A stretch of DNA of 64,000 nucleotides from Cryptomeria japonica. Taxonomy: Eukaryota > Streptophyta > Pinopsida > Cupressales > Cupressaceae. The position numbers were made by a program, and so were the translations under genes. The notes under the pieces were generated by a model. The model made no database searches. It was not told the DNA's origin and saw only the letters and a program-made list of their open reading frames with translations. The number at the start of each line of letters is the position of its first letter. The stretch's first letter is position 1. Positions 1 through 12,120 of this stretch are shown here, piece by piece. The stretch is taken from assembly GCF_030272615.1 (NCBI RefSeq), contig NC_081415.1:188978270-189042269 (forward strand), in the 5' to 3' direction.

Positions 1-800
1 ATGTACATAGAATAATATGTTACTAACAACCAAAGGATTCCATTATTCAATTTAAAATTACTTCAGAAAATCCACAGTTAATAGATAGAATAGCCAATGA
101 GAAGTTGACTAAAACATTAAGTGCTAATTTCTTTTTAAATTTAAATATTTACTTCAAAGAAAAAACATGTATGCAATATAAATACATTAATAATGCCATC
201 ATTTTTAAGAAAAAGGAATTGAATAGAATGTCAACTTCAATAAGCAATATTACATATTATTTATCCTTGTAGACATTTGTTTAGAACTAAATTTTTGATG
301 GTGAATAAAGTGTTTCACACATTCTTTCTTTCATATTTGTAAAAAAAAAAAAAAAATTGGATAAATTTTTTAAAAATTAAATATTTCCTTTCTTCATATA
401 AGTATAAAAGCTTTGTATTGGATGTAGTTCCTTTCCAAAATCATGATTGAGTTATGTAAAGCCTTAATATGGTGCAAATTACTAACCTATGTAAAATAAT
501 ATCTTAAGTAAGACCGCCCATAATAGCAAATCTTCAATGATATAGATGCACCAAGAAAGAATCCTAAGCAATAATAAATTCATGTACATAGAATTATATG
601 TTACTAACAACCAAAGGATTCCATTATTCAATTCAAAATTACTTCAGAAAATCCAAAGTTAATAGATAGAATAGACAATGAGAATTTGGCTAAAATGTTT
701 ACTAATTTCTTTTTAAACTTAAATAATTAATTTGAATATTTTGAATCATGATAAATACTTCAAAGAACAAATAAAAAACTTGCATATTAATTAATTATAG
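1..800. repeat. direct repeat pair (1-200 and 582-800)
   Basis: The stretch beginning at base 1 recurs from base 582 with few substitutions over the first 110 bases, then with indels (the second copy has about 24 extra bases) to roughly 200 and 800. The spacing is 581 bp. The second copy abuts the 3' end of the LRR pseudogene at 812, so the pair may be duplicated 3'-flanking sequence of a receptor-like gene. No coding sequence is seen in either copy. Confidence 0.8.
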
Positions 801-811
801 ATGTATCCCCT

Positions 812-2421
812 TTACAAAGTCAAATTTTTCATCCATGGAAGCAAAATTTTTAGGATTGTATCAACTGTATTGAAGTATTTCCTTCTCCAACTCATTTTTA
901 TCAGGATCAATGACACTATCCCTCCAAAAGCTACTCCATATGATAATCCTAGTGCTATCCCATACCATGGATATTTATTGCTTTTCTTTTCTTGGTTGAT
1001 TGGAATTGGAAGAGGATGAACAAATTGTTTTCAAGAGCAATTTGTGGGTAGTGGACAGCCCAATAGATCAGGATTCCCTAAATAAGAGGATTCTTCAAAT
1101 GTTGTCATATGTGGTCCTTGTGGTATCCTTCCTGAAAGGCAATTGTTTGAGAAATTCAAGAAGCCTAAAGAGTTTAGAAAATTAAACTCTATAGGGATTT
1201 TTCCTGAAAATTTATTTTTTGAAAGGTCTAATGATTCTAGTTGTCTCAATTCTCCCAAACTACTTGGAATGGTTCCATTCAAATTGTTCATTGAAAGGTT
1301 CAAAAGCCTCAATCCCTTAAAATTCCCAAAATTAGAAGCAATTTCTCCCTCTAATTAATTATCTGAGAGATCTATGGATGTGAGAGTGGAAAGAATATAT
1401 GAGTAGTGCTCATCTCTTCCTTTTGAAGTCATATCCAATCCATCTTGATATAATAGCATATGAACTTGTCCATCGGGAAAACTAGATAGTACAAAACCAT
1501 CTTGGCTTTCTATTGCCATTGATTGCAATGATGCAATTGTGTGTGGAATTGAACCTGAGATATGATTGGAAGAAAAAAGTAAGATTTGGAGGTTCTCTAA
1601 TTGATCTATCGTTGAAGGAATACTTCCTATAAAGTTGTTCTCCTTCATCACCAATATTGCTAGATTTGCAAGATTTCCAATTAAAGATGGTATTTTGCCT
1701 TTAAAGAAGTTGTTCCTAATATCAAGAACCCTTAGATTTGAACAATTTGTTATTGAGGTAGGGAATGATCCATTCAGGTTATTGTTGTGAACAAACTAAT
1801 GAAAATAATTCACTTAGCTTACTAAAATCATGTGGTAAGCTTCCCTTCAAACTGTTATTTCCCAAATTTAGGACAAAGAGAGAAGAGCAATTGGACAAGC
1901 TCGACGGGATGACTCATGTTATCTTGTTGTTTGCAAGATTTAATAGTTGGAGGTAAGATTCATTGAAAAAATTGTCATTGAATAGCAACATTCGCATATA
2001 TGAAGGCCAAATTGATGGGATGTACCCACTCAGTTCATTTTTTGACACATCTAGCTCTTCTAGATTCATCACTGGTGAAAATTTTGAAGGTAGGCTTCCT
2101 TCTAGATGATTACTTGAAAGATTTAGATATTGCAATAGAGGACTTGTTTCACATAGCCAAGAGGGAATTACACCCACAAGTCTAGCATTAATTAATTCCA
2201 ATCTATAAAGAGAGAATTGTGTTGAAATCCAAGATGGAAATTCAGCATTAATCATACATGACACTAAAGATAACTCAAATAACTGAAAGGGTGGAATCCA
2301 AGTTGTGCTAATATTTAGCACACAATCAGATAAATACAAATAATTTAGGCTTGTCATTTTTTGGAACAAATTTTCTGAAATTGTCTGGTAATGGTTTAGT
2401 GACAAGTATAGATTCTAATTC
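812..2421 (-). pseudogene. LRR receptor-like protein pseudogene, 5'-truncated
   Basis: Read on the minus strand this encodes the C-terminal half of a plant LRR receptor-like protein: repeated LxxLxLSxNxLxGxIP units, the typical end of the ectodomain (GRIPQGPHMTTFEESSYLGN, then GCPLPTNC), a juxtamembrane stretch, one hydrophobic helix at about 935-870, and a short basic tail ending with TAA at 812-814. Such proteins are plasma-membrane immune or developmental receptors lacking a kinase. Lesions seen: a frameshift near 2410, an in-frame TGA at 1914, a frameshift near 1785, an in-frame TAA at 1355 and an in-frame TGA at 1031, just before the membrane helix. The N-terminal signal peptide and first repeats are absent; sequence beyond about 2440 is AT-rich and shows no LRR. 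Identity as an RLP is firm; the gene is very unlikely to be functional. Confidence 0.9.
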
Positions 2422-2945
2422 ATTACCTACCAATTACAAGAATGCACACATTGACTCTTACAAGTTATATTTGAAGAGTGTAATGTCAACTTAGGTATCT
2501 TCTGTAATATTATTAGAGAATTTTCATCGTTATGATTAATTTTTCATTATTTTTTGAGAATTCTTATTATTATGTACGTTTAATTAAAGTATACAATTAA
2601 CTTTAAATTTTCCAATGTCTATGCATAAAAAGTTGACTATTTTAAATTATAAATGCTCATTGTTAATTATCTATAAACTAACGGATCAAAACGGAGACTA
2701 TAAATTACATTTTAAATTTTTTTAAATTGCATTAACGTAATAAATAAAATTAATTTAAATGTTTTTATGTATATAAAGTAGTTTTTTAATAGTTTATTTA
2801 TTTATATATTTGTAATAATTTAAATATATTAATATTTATTATTCATTGAAAAAAAATAATTGGTCAAAGTAATAATTTATTTTGTATATATATGAGTTTA
2901 AATTTTTAAACAAATTATAAATTAGCAAAATCATTATCTAAGTTA
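2422..2945. other. AT-rich spacer
   Basis: Strongly AT-rich, with no reading frame, repeat boundary or RNA gene that I can support. It lies between the truncated end of the LRR pseudogene and element E1. Confidence 0.6.
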
Positions 2946-2950
2946 TTTAT
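2946..2950. repeat. target-site duplication of E1 (left)
   Basis: TTTAT directly before the 5' LTR, matched exactly by TTTAT at 10732-10736 after the 3' LTR. Confidence 0.85.
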
Positions 2951-4143
2951 TGTAATGTCATACAATTGTGACCCTAGCAATTTTCAATTACATTAAGGTC
3001 CTCACACATGCGAACTCGAATCCTCTAGCCTGATAGGAGACCGGAGATTGCTCGGCTTGCAGAAACAACTTCTTCCTTGGCCTCTGCATCACCCCGTCCA
3101 CATTCTGTCCTGGAGAAAGGGGTAGGACAAGGGCATGGTGCCACTGTCCCCCCTTGGATAGGGGCATGGCGCCCCTGTCCCTGCCCTATTTTGGGGCAGG
3201 ACCCTTCCTAGAGCATGCATTATGGGTTGTGCCTCAGGTGGGAAACTTCCCCCATGTCAGCCCGTGACGAAATTCAAATCTACCAACATGTATTTAAGGG
3301 GCATTCGTTTTCTCATTTGCAAAAAGGGGAGTTTCGATAAGGTCATGTTGCACAAGCGATCAAGCATTCTTTTCTAGCATTGAGCATTCTCAAGTCTCCC
3401 TTCAAGGCTAGGTGTTGCATTCAAGTCAAAGATTCAACCATTGAAGAGGATATTGATTCCAACATACAATTCCACACAAGCACTTCTATCAACATTACTA
3501 CTACAACCTCCCTTGAGGTGATTTACAATTCAGTCTTTCATTTACATCTACTTGCAAGTACTTTCTTTCATTACTTGGTTAATTCCAAAACACGGGTTTG
3601 ACCTAGAAGCAAACCCCTAATCCCAACCCATTTTTCCTCTCTTTTTTGTGTGTAAGTTGTAGGTGCGCGACTGTACTTTCAGATTTGGGCTTCATTTGCA
3701 GAGGTGGAAAAACCCTTTTCATTTCGCTGATTTTTCGGAGGACCGTTTACATTCTCGTCATGATATGGGCAACTTTTTCTCAAATTCGCAGGGCGACTTC
3801 GTCTCGACATTTTATTGTCAGATTCGGGTTCACAGCTTCATCCCATATTCCGATCTCAAGTTATAATCAATTCTTTGTCACTTTTGCACTACGTAATTCA
3901 ATCAATTTCCTTTCTAAATCAAACAAGGAAGAGGGGATCAACTTAACATTCCCAATTCGTTCAGAATTCAATCTACCATCTTTGTGTGGAGAGATTGAAT
4001 CTAGTAAATTTTCATCTCCTTCTTCCTAATGTAATGGTGAAAAGTGCTTGAATGGTAATCGATAGCGAAACTATCATCTCTCTTTGAGGGAAAGGGTAGT
4101 TTTCCTTCTTGATTTATCATTCACCATTTGTCCCACCATAACA
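2951..4143 (+). repeat. E1 5' LTR
   Basis: Begins TGTAATGTCATACAATTG and ends CCCACCATAACA. It aligns with 9492-10731. A TATA-like TATTTAA lies at 3291-3297, downstream of a GC-rich block with imperfect palindromes (3125-3149 and 3161-3175). The start was set by alignment with E2, whose LTR begins TGTAGCGTCC at the equivalent place, and by the matching target duplication. Confidence 0.88.
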
Positions 4144-4146
4144 TTT

Positions 4147-4160
4147 TGGTGAACTTGACA
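4147..4160 (+). promoter_or_regulatory. E1 primer binding site candidate
   Basis: TGGTGAACTTGACA starts three bases after the LTR. The equivalent site in E2 reads TGGTGAACCTGACG and in E3 TGGTGAACCCGACA. It starts with TGG as expected for pairing with a tRNA CCA end. It is not the initiator-Met site (TGGTATCAGAGC) used by the Copia elements of this window. I could not assign the tRNA. Confidence 0.6.
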
Positions 4161-5268
4161 TCTTGCATGCTTTCCATTGAACCAAATTGCATATTTTTCA
4201 TTTACAAATTTCAACTTTCTGCAAACTTAGTGGTTAAATCATTCAAAACCCTAGTTTTTAAATTTAAAATTGAACTTGAGCTTTGTAAAAATTGCTTTTG
4301 GTTATCTTAGATTTGAAAATTGCTTTGTTTGTCAAATTCAATTTCCCCCTTGTCTTGTTCAATTTGCAATTAAAATTTATAAAATTAAGAGGTTGCTTGT
4401 TAAAACCCTAATTTTCAAAGATCATCTTGAACTTGTGCAAAAATTGGATTTCCATTTAATTTTTAGATTTCTGATTGTTCTCAAATTTGTCTTCATTCCT
4501 ACAATTCCAATTTTTAATTTCCTCCCTTTTTCCCAAAATTCAAATTTCAAAATTAAGTGGTTAGGTCATCAAACACTAATTTTTAATATTAATTGGATTT
4601 TGTGTGAATTTCAAATCAATTTCAATTACATTCAAATTTCTAAACATTTTCCAAGGTGTCCCTATCCATTAGGTTTGACATTTTTCAAAATTGCAATTCA
4701 ATTCCTCTTTTTCTTCAAAACCCTAATAGGGTCCTATTTTCACATTTGCGCCTTCATTTCACCCATCTAGAGATCATAAAATTTGTCAATTTTTTGGGGG
4801 TTAGCTTTAAAATCATCGTAATATCCATCCTTGAAAATTTTCAAAAAAATTTGGTCGGACTATGTCCGTTCTCGCCACGGTCCTCAGCTTTTTTCCCGAA
4901 ATTTCAAGAGACTGTTATGACTATATTTAATAGCCTAAATCCAAAAGATTGGTTGACTTTATCAATTTTTGAACCCTCTAGAATCGGAAATACCTTCAAC
5001 ATTCAATATTTCAACTTTCAAGAAAAATTTTTAAATTAAGAGGTTAATTATTGTCTGCCCTGATTTTAAAAATTCTAATTTTAAAATTAAATTGTATTCC
5101 CTTGGCCCTAAATTTAAAATTTCCAATTTCCTTTCATTTTTGGAAATTGTGTCATCCTCTTCCCCCAACAACGTTCAAATTGTGTAAACATTATTTTCTT
5201 GGATTTTGCATTACTCAATTTTGTAAGCTTTGTTTTGCAATTCAAAACTCAAATTTTCCCTCTAGTGC
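4161..5268 (+). other. E1 untranslated leader
   Basis: About 1.1 kb, rich in AAATTT-type runs, with no conserved reading frame; the apparent ORFs are low-complexity. It includes a block around 4870-4910 (CCACGGTCCTCAGC followed by a T-run) that resembles the duplicated leader block of E2. Confidence 0.6.
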
Positions 5269-8200
5269 ATGAGTTTTGCCACCATTAGTCCTACCTATCT
5301 TATCCTCGTTAGACGAAGCATTAGAATTAAGGCTTCCCAAGGTTTAATTACCGAGGAGATGGAGCCTAATTTGGGTGACTTCTTTAATGAGGATCATGCT
5401 AATTCTTCCCATCCTAATCATGTGCCTATTCACCCCATTGATGGATCCCATGATGAAGAAGAAGCTTTAACTAGGGTTTCTTTAGATCAGCTTTCTACAT
5501 TGGACAATCAATTTGATAGATTTCAACAATGGATGTCCCAAGAATACCCTAATAGTGAAGCTCTTCCACTAATTGAAGGTCTTAAGCACATGCTTCAAAG
5601 TGATAAGAATGGAATTGATATATTGTGTGGCATTGCACATATTGTTGATTCTAAAGTCATGCCTATCAAGAGTTGTGTCAAAACCCTAGGTTACTCACAA
5701 CCTTCAACACAAGTCAATTTCTCTATTCCTTTGACTAATCCTATGACTAGTATTCCTACTTTCACATCTAACATCATGGCTACTTCAACTCAAAATGTCA
5801 TTCCTACAACCATAGGTCATGGGGGAAATCCTTATTCTTCATTTAATCCTCCATCTTTACCTATATCTTCTATGAGTATTCCTACTATTCTTCAACCAAT
5901 CAGTGTGACACAAGGGGGCAATTCCTTCAATAACTTTAATCCTCCTTTAAGTGTCCCTTTTCCTACCCAATCATCACCAATGCCTACTTATCATAATGTC
6001 CCACCACCTTATTCTCAATCCATGCCTTCTTTCAACAACATCACACCACCTTCTCATTCACCTATGTCTAACATCAATTCTTCTATCGAAATGACAATTA
6101 ACAATCTTTCTCAAACCATGTCTTCCTTACAACAAATTGCTTCTATGAGTCAATCCAAGTTTAGTGTGCCTACTTTTGATATTGCGAGCCCACTTTCTCT
6201 TGATATTGTTAAATTCATGCCACCTAAACATGTGGGGATCCCTCAATTGGAACTCTATAATGGAAAAGGTGATCCTCTTACACATGTCAAAACATTCCAA
6301 ACCTTGTGTACTAATTTTACTTATGATCAACGATTGCTTGCAAAACTGTTTACAAGAACACTAAGAGATAAGGCCTTACAATGGTATTTCTCTCTGCCTT
6401 CTTACTCTATCACTTCTTTTCAACAACTAGCAAATGATTTCATCCAACAATTTCAAAACAAATTGGTCCTAAAATCACTTTGACTGATTTAATGCATTGT
6501 AAACAAGGTGTTAAAGAAAAAGTGACTGATTTCATTGGTAGATATAAGCATTTGTGTGCTCAAATTTCTTTGCATGTACATGATAATGATATTCAAAGAG
6601 TTTTCATTTCTAATTTGCAAAAAGATATCAGGGAAAAGCTTATTTTGTCTGAGTTTACTTCCTTTCCACAGTTGTGCACAACACTCCACAATTATCAACT
6701 GGATGTGAGTCAAATGGATCAATTCACTCCTATGGATCTGAGTGATAAGGGGGAGAGTGTTCAACAACCATTTGTGAAGTTCAAACCAACAAAAATATTC
6801 ATCAAGTTCAACGATCCAATCAACAACAACCATGTGAATGCTACAATAGGTGTGCCTTCTATTTCTAAGTTTTTCCAAAGAGAAAGACAGTTTACTCCTT
6901 TGATGAATCTTTAGACAGTATTATGTCTCAGTTGTTGCATAGAAATGTTATCAAACTTCCTCCTATAAAACAAATTGATCGTTCCAAACTTACATTTCCT
7001 TATTTTGATAACAATTCCTTTTGCCAATTTCATCGTCAACCTGGTCATGATACTGAGAAATATTTTGCCTTGAAAAATAAGGTTCAAGAGTTGATTGATA
7101 ATAATACTATATCTATGGTAGGTGTAAATGATAAAGGGAACAAATCAATAGCTCCTCCTAATCAAAACCTTAAGATTTTCACTGATCCCTTGCCATCTCA
7201 TACCTCTAACATTATTGAGATTGTGCCTAATTCTCTCACTTTTGAAGAATTCACCTCTATGGCTCCAAACTTGGTTCATATGGTAGAAACAAAAGATATT
7301 CCTAAGGATCCTTGTATTACATTTGACCCTAGTAAGACTATTAGAGCACCCGATGGCCCTTTATACATAGTTGCAAAGGTTAAGGATATTCCTTTCCGTG
7401 GTGCCCTGATTGATCCCTCTTGCATGGTTAAAGTCATCATTGAAGAGTATATTTTCACTTTACAGTTGCATAAACCAATATATGATGCTTCTAATGTTGT
7501 GGTGAAGTTATTTGATGGCTTCTCTTGTCCTACCATTGGCTCTATCACCCTTCCTGTGGAAGTTCATGCTAAATCCATGGATGTTAACTTTGTTATCATA
7601 CCTTCTTCTGAGAAATTTTGTGTGAAGTTGGGCTATCCTTGGATATCTTCCATGAAGGCTATTGCTTCTCCAATCCATAAGTGTCTTAAATTTCCTCACA
7701 ATGGAGAAATCATAACTATGAACCACAGCTTATTTCGTCCATCCAAAAGAAGCCCTAGTGTTCCTATTGATCTCTTTTGGCCTAAACAATTTCAATCTCT
7801 TCCAACAAGGAGTGATGCTATTTTTCAATCTTATAAAAAATGGAAGAACGATATGATCTTATCCTTAAGTCAACCTAGATCACCAACAATTGAAATTCCT
7901 ATTATTCTTCAAGATGAAGTTCTTCCCCTCTCAGATAGAACTAGTCTCCCTTCTAAGAAAGATTATCCACCTACCCCTATGGATGTGAATTTACCTTCTC
8001 TTAAGGAGAACAACAATATTCTTCCTAAGGTTAGACCTATATCTCCTCCTCATGATGGTCCTGGTCTCCTTCCTACATCTAATATTCCTCCTTTCTATGG
8101 CACAGTTCCACCTCCTTCCTCTTATTGAGAGAAGAGGTCTGCTTCTCCTATTGTTCAACCAAAAAGACCTCAACCTAAACCTTCCACTATCTAGGAGAAA

Positions 8201-8761
8201 AGCATTCCTACTTTTTCAAGTGTTCCTCCTCCTTCTCATCCTTCCACTAAGACTCAATGGAATCTTTGTGTGAGATAACATTGATGAAGACACCGTGTTT
8301 GAGCTCATGAAGCTATCCCTCAAAATACTCAATCTCCTCAGACTCCGACAGTTGACATGGTTCCCTTTTCTCTTAAGAAAGATGTTCAACCAACATCTCC
8401 AAATCATAAGTTGCACAAAACATGTGATGGTTTTACTCCTATTCATGTTCTTGCTCCTCTTTCTCTAAACTTTGATGAAGAAATGGGTGAAAATGTTATT
8501 CATAATGGCAATACAACTCCTAATGCTTCTGATAGTGAGTATGAGTATGTTGATGTGGACAAACATTTATCCAATGAGTTTTTACAAACCCTAATCTTAG
8601 CTCCTAGAATCCAACAAAGTGACTTACAACATGAGCATAGTCCTTGTTTGGATCTTGTGATAGCTCCATTTGCTATGCTCGATATCGCTCCTCTAGTGTG
8701 TTGCTCGCCTTTCCGAAATAGTGATCAACAAGATTGGGAGGCGAATGTCGTGCTAGATTAG
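5269..8761 (+). pseudogene. E1 gag / retropepsin-like polyprotein, broken
   Basis: The start ATG gives MSFATISPTYLILVRRS, matching E2's start. Domains in order: N-terminal region, Ty3-type gag domain (GKGDPLTHVKTFQ around 6260), a Cys-His knuckle CQFHRQPGHDTEK whose last Cys is Tyr here (around 7022), and a retropepsin-like domain with LIDPSCMV (around 7410) and LGYPW (around 7630). Lesions: frameshifts near 6460 and 6900, an in-frame TGA at 8126, a TAG near 8192 and more stops near 8275. Reading resumes in the same frame at 8357 and ends at 8761, the same end point as in E2 (VLD and stop). The basic region present in E2 is lost among the lesions. Confidence 0.9.
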
Positions 8762-9439
8762 TGATCTTAGCACTGCAAATCTCTCTCTATCTTTTCTTTC
8801 TCTTTGTGACCATTCTTCTATGTGTATCCATGTTCTTCTATTGTTCCCTTGATGTCTACTTGGGGACGATGCAAAGCATTGAGATCTTTTCTTGGTCTCT
8901 TTCATGTTGACTCAAAAGACATCCTCTCTTCCCTTTCTTCTAAGGTAGTGTCCTTCTTTGGGGAATGAATATTATTATATGAATATACATACATATAGCA
9001 TAATGACCCCAAGGAAAGTGACACTACCTCATGTTTTGTGTTCATTATCCTTGGGTTTATACCTTGATTGGGAGCTAAATCCATACGATAATGTGCTCCC
9101 TCCTTCTCTTTCTTTTGGGTGTATCCTACCTTAAATAAATCGCTCCTGATAAGGTGTGTGCGATCACTTTAACATGGGGGCATACACTTCGCTCATACTT
9201 TCCTTCTTTCCATACTTAGAATTACTTAGTAAACTTTGTTTTTGCTTTGTGATCTTTAGTATCCTTGCTTTCATGACTCATAATGAAGGGAACTTTGCTA
9301 CTTGCAATCATGGTTCTCCCCTTCTCGATCTTCCCTTTTACTTTGTCAATCAAAGTCGTAAGATCCTTAGTCCACTAGGGGCTTGGTGCATCTTGCCTCC
9401 TTGACATGGTAAAAATATTTCAATCGTGTTTCCTTTTAA
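8762..9439 (+). other. E1 3' non-coding segment
   Basis: Non-coding, but partly conserved with E2, for example GACGATGCAAAGCATTGAGA near 8865, matched in inverse orientation at about 38237-38256. No separate gene is seen. Confidence 0.6.
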
Positions 9440-9491
9440 TTTACCGACAGTATTGGCGTACGCTTATACTCCCGCTAAAGTGGGGGTTAAA
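9440..9491 (+). promoter_or_regulatory. E1 polypurine tract with adjacent hairpin
   Basis: The purine-rich AAAGTGGGGG at 9477-9486 precedes the 3' LTR. Upstream, TTTACCGACAGTAT and ATACTCCCGCTAAA form an imperfect inverted repeat (9440-9480). The same arrangement occurs in E2 at 37611-37660. Confidence 0.65.
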
Positions 9492-10731
9492 TTTAGTGTC
9501 ATAAAATTGCGACCCTAGAAATTTTTTATTTTATTAAGGTCCTCATGCATGCAAACTCAAATCCTCTATCCTGATTGGAGACCAGAGATTGATCGTCTTG
9601 CAAAAACAACTTCTTCCTTGGCCTCTACATCACCCCATCTGCATTCTACCCTAGAGAAAGGGGTAGGACAAGGGTGTGGCACCACTGTCCCCCCTTGGAT
9701 AGGGGGGTGGCACCCTTGTCCTCCCAGGACAGGAGCATGGTGCCCCTATCCCTACCCTATTTTAGGGCAGGACCCTTCCTATAGCATGCATTGTGGGTTG
9801 TGCCTCGGGCGAGAAACTCCCCCGATGTCAGCCTGTGACAAAATTCAAATCCACCAACATGTATTTAAGGAGCATTCGTCCTCTCATTTGCAAAAGGGAG
9901 AATTTTGATAAGGTCATGTTTCACAAGCAATCAAGCATTCAAGAGCATTCAAGCATTCTTTTCCAACATTGAGTATTCTCAAGTCTCCCTTCAAGGCTAG
10001 GTGTTGCATTCAAGTCAAGGATTCAACCATTGAAGAGGAGATTGATTCCAACATACAATTCCACACAAGCACTTATATCAACATTGCTACTACAACCTCC
10101 CTTAAGGTGATTTACAATCCAGTCTTTCATTTACATCTACTTGCAAGTACTTTCTTTCATTACTTGGTTAATTCCAAAAGTGGGGTTTGACCTAGAGGCA
10201 ATCCCCCAATCCCAACCCATTTTCCTCTCTTTTTTGTGTGTAGGTTACAAGTGTGCAGCTGTACTTTTGGATTTGGGCTTCATTTGTAGAGGCAGAAAAG
10301 CCTTTTCTGTTTCACGAATTTTTCAGAGGACTGTATACAATCCCGCCACGGTCCAGGCAACTTTTTCTCAAATTCGCAGGGCGACTTCATCCCGACATTT
10401 TATTGCTAGATTCAGGTGCACAGCTTCATCCCATATTCTGATCTCAAGTTATAATCAGTTCTTTGTCACTTTTGCACTATATAATTCAATCAATTTCCTT
10501 TCTAAATCAAACAAGGAAGAGGTGATCAACTTAACATTCTCAATTCATTCAAAATTCAATCTACCATCTTTGTGTGGAGAGATTGAATCTAGTGAATTAT
10601 CATCTCCTTCTTCCTAATGTAATACTGAAAAGTTCTTGAATGGTAATTGATAGAGAAACTCTCATCTCTCTTTGAGGGAAAGGGTAGTTTTCGTTCTTGA
10701 TTTATCATTCACCATTTTTCCCACCATTACA
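9492..10731 (+). repeat. E1 3' LTR
   Basis: Aligns with the 5' LTR throughout, with many substitutions. An extra copy of the GC-rich GGACAGG/GGTGCCCC block (about 9722-9755) makes it 1240 bp instead of 1193. Ends CCCACCATTACA. Confidence 0.88.
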
Positions 10732-10739
10732 TTTATTAT

Positions 10740-12120
10740 TTGGAAATATTTTATTTTCTATTATTTATCTTAGATTATCACTATTATTGGTAGGATTCCA
10801 CATGACATATAAAGATTATAAACAATTTAATTGGTGTCTTATGTTTTTGGATTATTAATTCAAAAATAAAGTGTCAATTATAAAATTTCTTATAGTAAAT
10901 TGAAATTTCTACATCCACTACAGATTGAATATAATTCAAAAAGAGAAAACTATACATTAGTGTTCAATGTTTTGTAAATTAAAACAAGCATTATAAGAAA
11001 AATACAGATTTCAAATAATGTTTAAATAGCTATTGCTCTCATGTGTTTATTTGGATAATAATTTATCTTGAATCATTCTTCTTAAATTATCATAATTATT
11101 GCTAGGATTTAGTTATTAATTAAAAATTAACGAATCAACAATAAATTTTTCAATAAAATTACATAGTCAACATAAAATTTCCATGACCAAATTAAAATTG
11201 AATTGATATATAACACATTTACAAAAACAAACATTATAGGACAAAATAGTTATGTGAATACTTCTTAAATAGTGATGGACTTGGTCCTAGAATAAAAGAG
11301 GACATATTTAAATATCCTTTCAAATCACTAATGAAGATGAACGAGTATTATTTAAAAAATATTTTAACATCATTTAACATTTTTAAAGAATTATCATGAT
11401 CTTGCCAAGTCAACAAGGTTATTTAGTATGATGACATACCAACATAATGAATTATACATAGTAGTTAGAATTTTCATGGTTATTAGGTGGCATCTTATTA
11501 CATTCAATTCAAATTTTGATTAAAATAAATAATTCAAACTAATCTTGTGAAATAATTATAGTGTTTAAATGCAATTCTTATAATGTTATTTAATGATTAA
11601 ATATTTTTAATGAAATTTAATTTTCTTTAAAATTGAACATAATTTATTTTTTAAAGTATATATATTTAATGTGTTAACAAAATATTTTCTTCAAAATATG
11701 TGTAGCTAGAAAAACAAACATTATAGGACAAAATAATTGTATGATTCATACTTAAATAGTGATGTACTTTGTCCTAGAATAAATTAAGAAATTTAAATAT
11801 CCTTTCAAATCACCAATGAAGATGAACATAAATTATTTCAAAAAATACAATGACATCATTTATAATTTAAAATATTATTATGATCTTTCCAAGTCAACAA
11901 GGTTATTTAGTATAATAATAGACCAATACAATGGATTATGGATAGTAGTTAAAATTTTCACAGTTAATGGGTGTGAAAATTTTGTGTTCATTAGTATCAT
12001 TTGTTGTTAAATATTGTCTTGCTACATCTAGTTCATATTTTGATTAAATATAAATAATTAAAAAATATATATATTCTGAAATAATTATAATGTTTACATG
12101 TAGTTCTTATAGTTTTATCA
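10740..12120. repeat. old direct duplications, AT-rich
   Basis: The block at about 11222-11600 recurs at about 11708-12120 (offset near 485). Shared anchors include AAACATTATAGGACAAAATA, TTTAAATATCCTTTCAAATC and CAAGTCAACAAGGTTATTTA. Part of 10740-11000 also resembles 11040-11250. No reading frame is conserved between copies. Confidence 0.75.

Larger units (their letters stand above)
2951..10731 (+). mobile_element. E1: gag-only LTR retrotransposon (TR-GAG-like), decayed
   Basis: Complete element of 7781 bp bounded by TG...CA long terminal repeats and a perfect 5-bp target duplication TTTAT (2946-2950 and 10732-10736). Order: 5' LTR, primer binding site, about 1.1 kb leader, gag/protease-like gene with lesions (5269-8761), about 0.7 kb non-coding, polypurine tract, 3' LTR. 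No reverse transcriptase, RNase H or integrase motifs occur in any frame. It is the same family as E2 (36377-44142), which has the same layout and nearly the same length. Mobilisation must have used the pol of another element (inference from the missing genes). Confidence 0.9.

Noticed and set aside
3646-4029. 127- and 158-codon frames in the two E1 LTRs (also 10141-10617)
   Set aside because: LTR sequence without a domain. The similarity between them is explained by LTR identity, not by a gene.
4270-5272. Overlapping Phe/Leu/Ile-rich frames in the E1 leader
   Set aside because: They come from TTT/AAA-rich leader sequence and are not conserved in the E2 leader.
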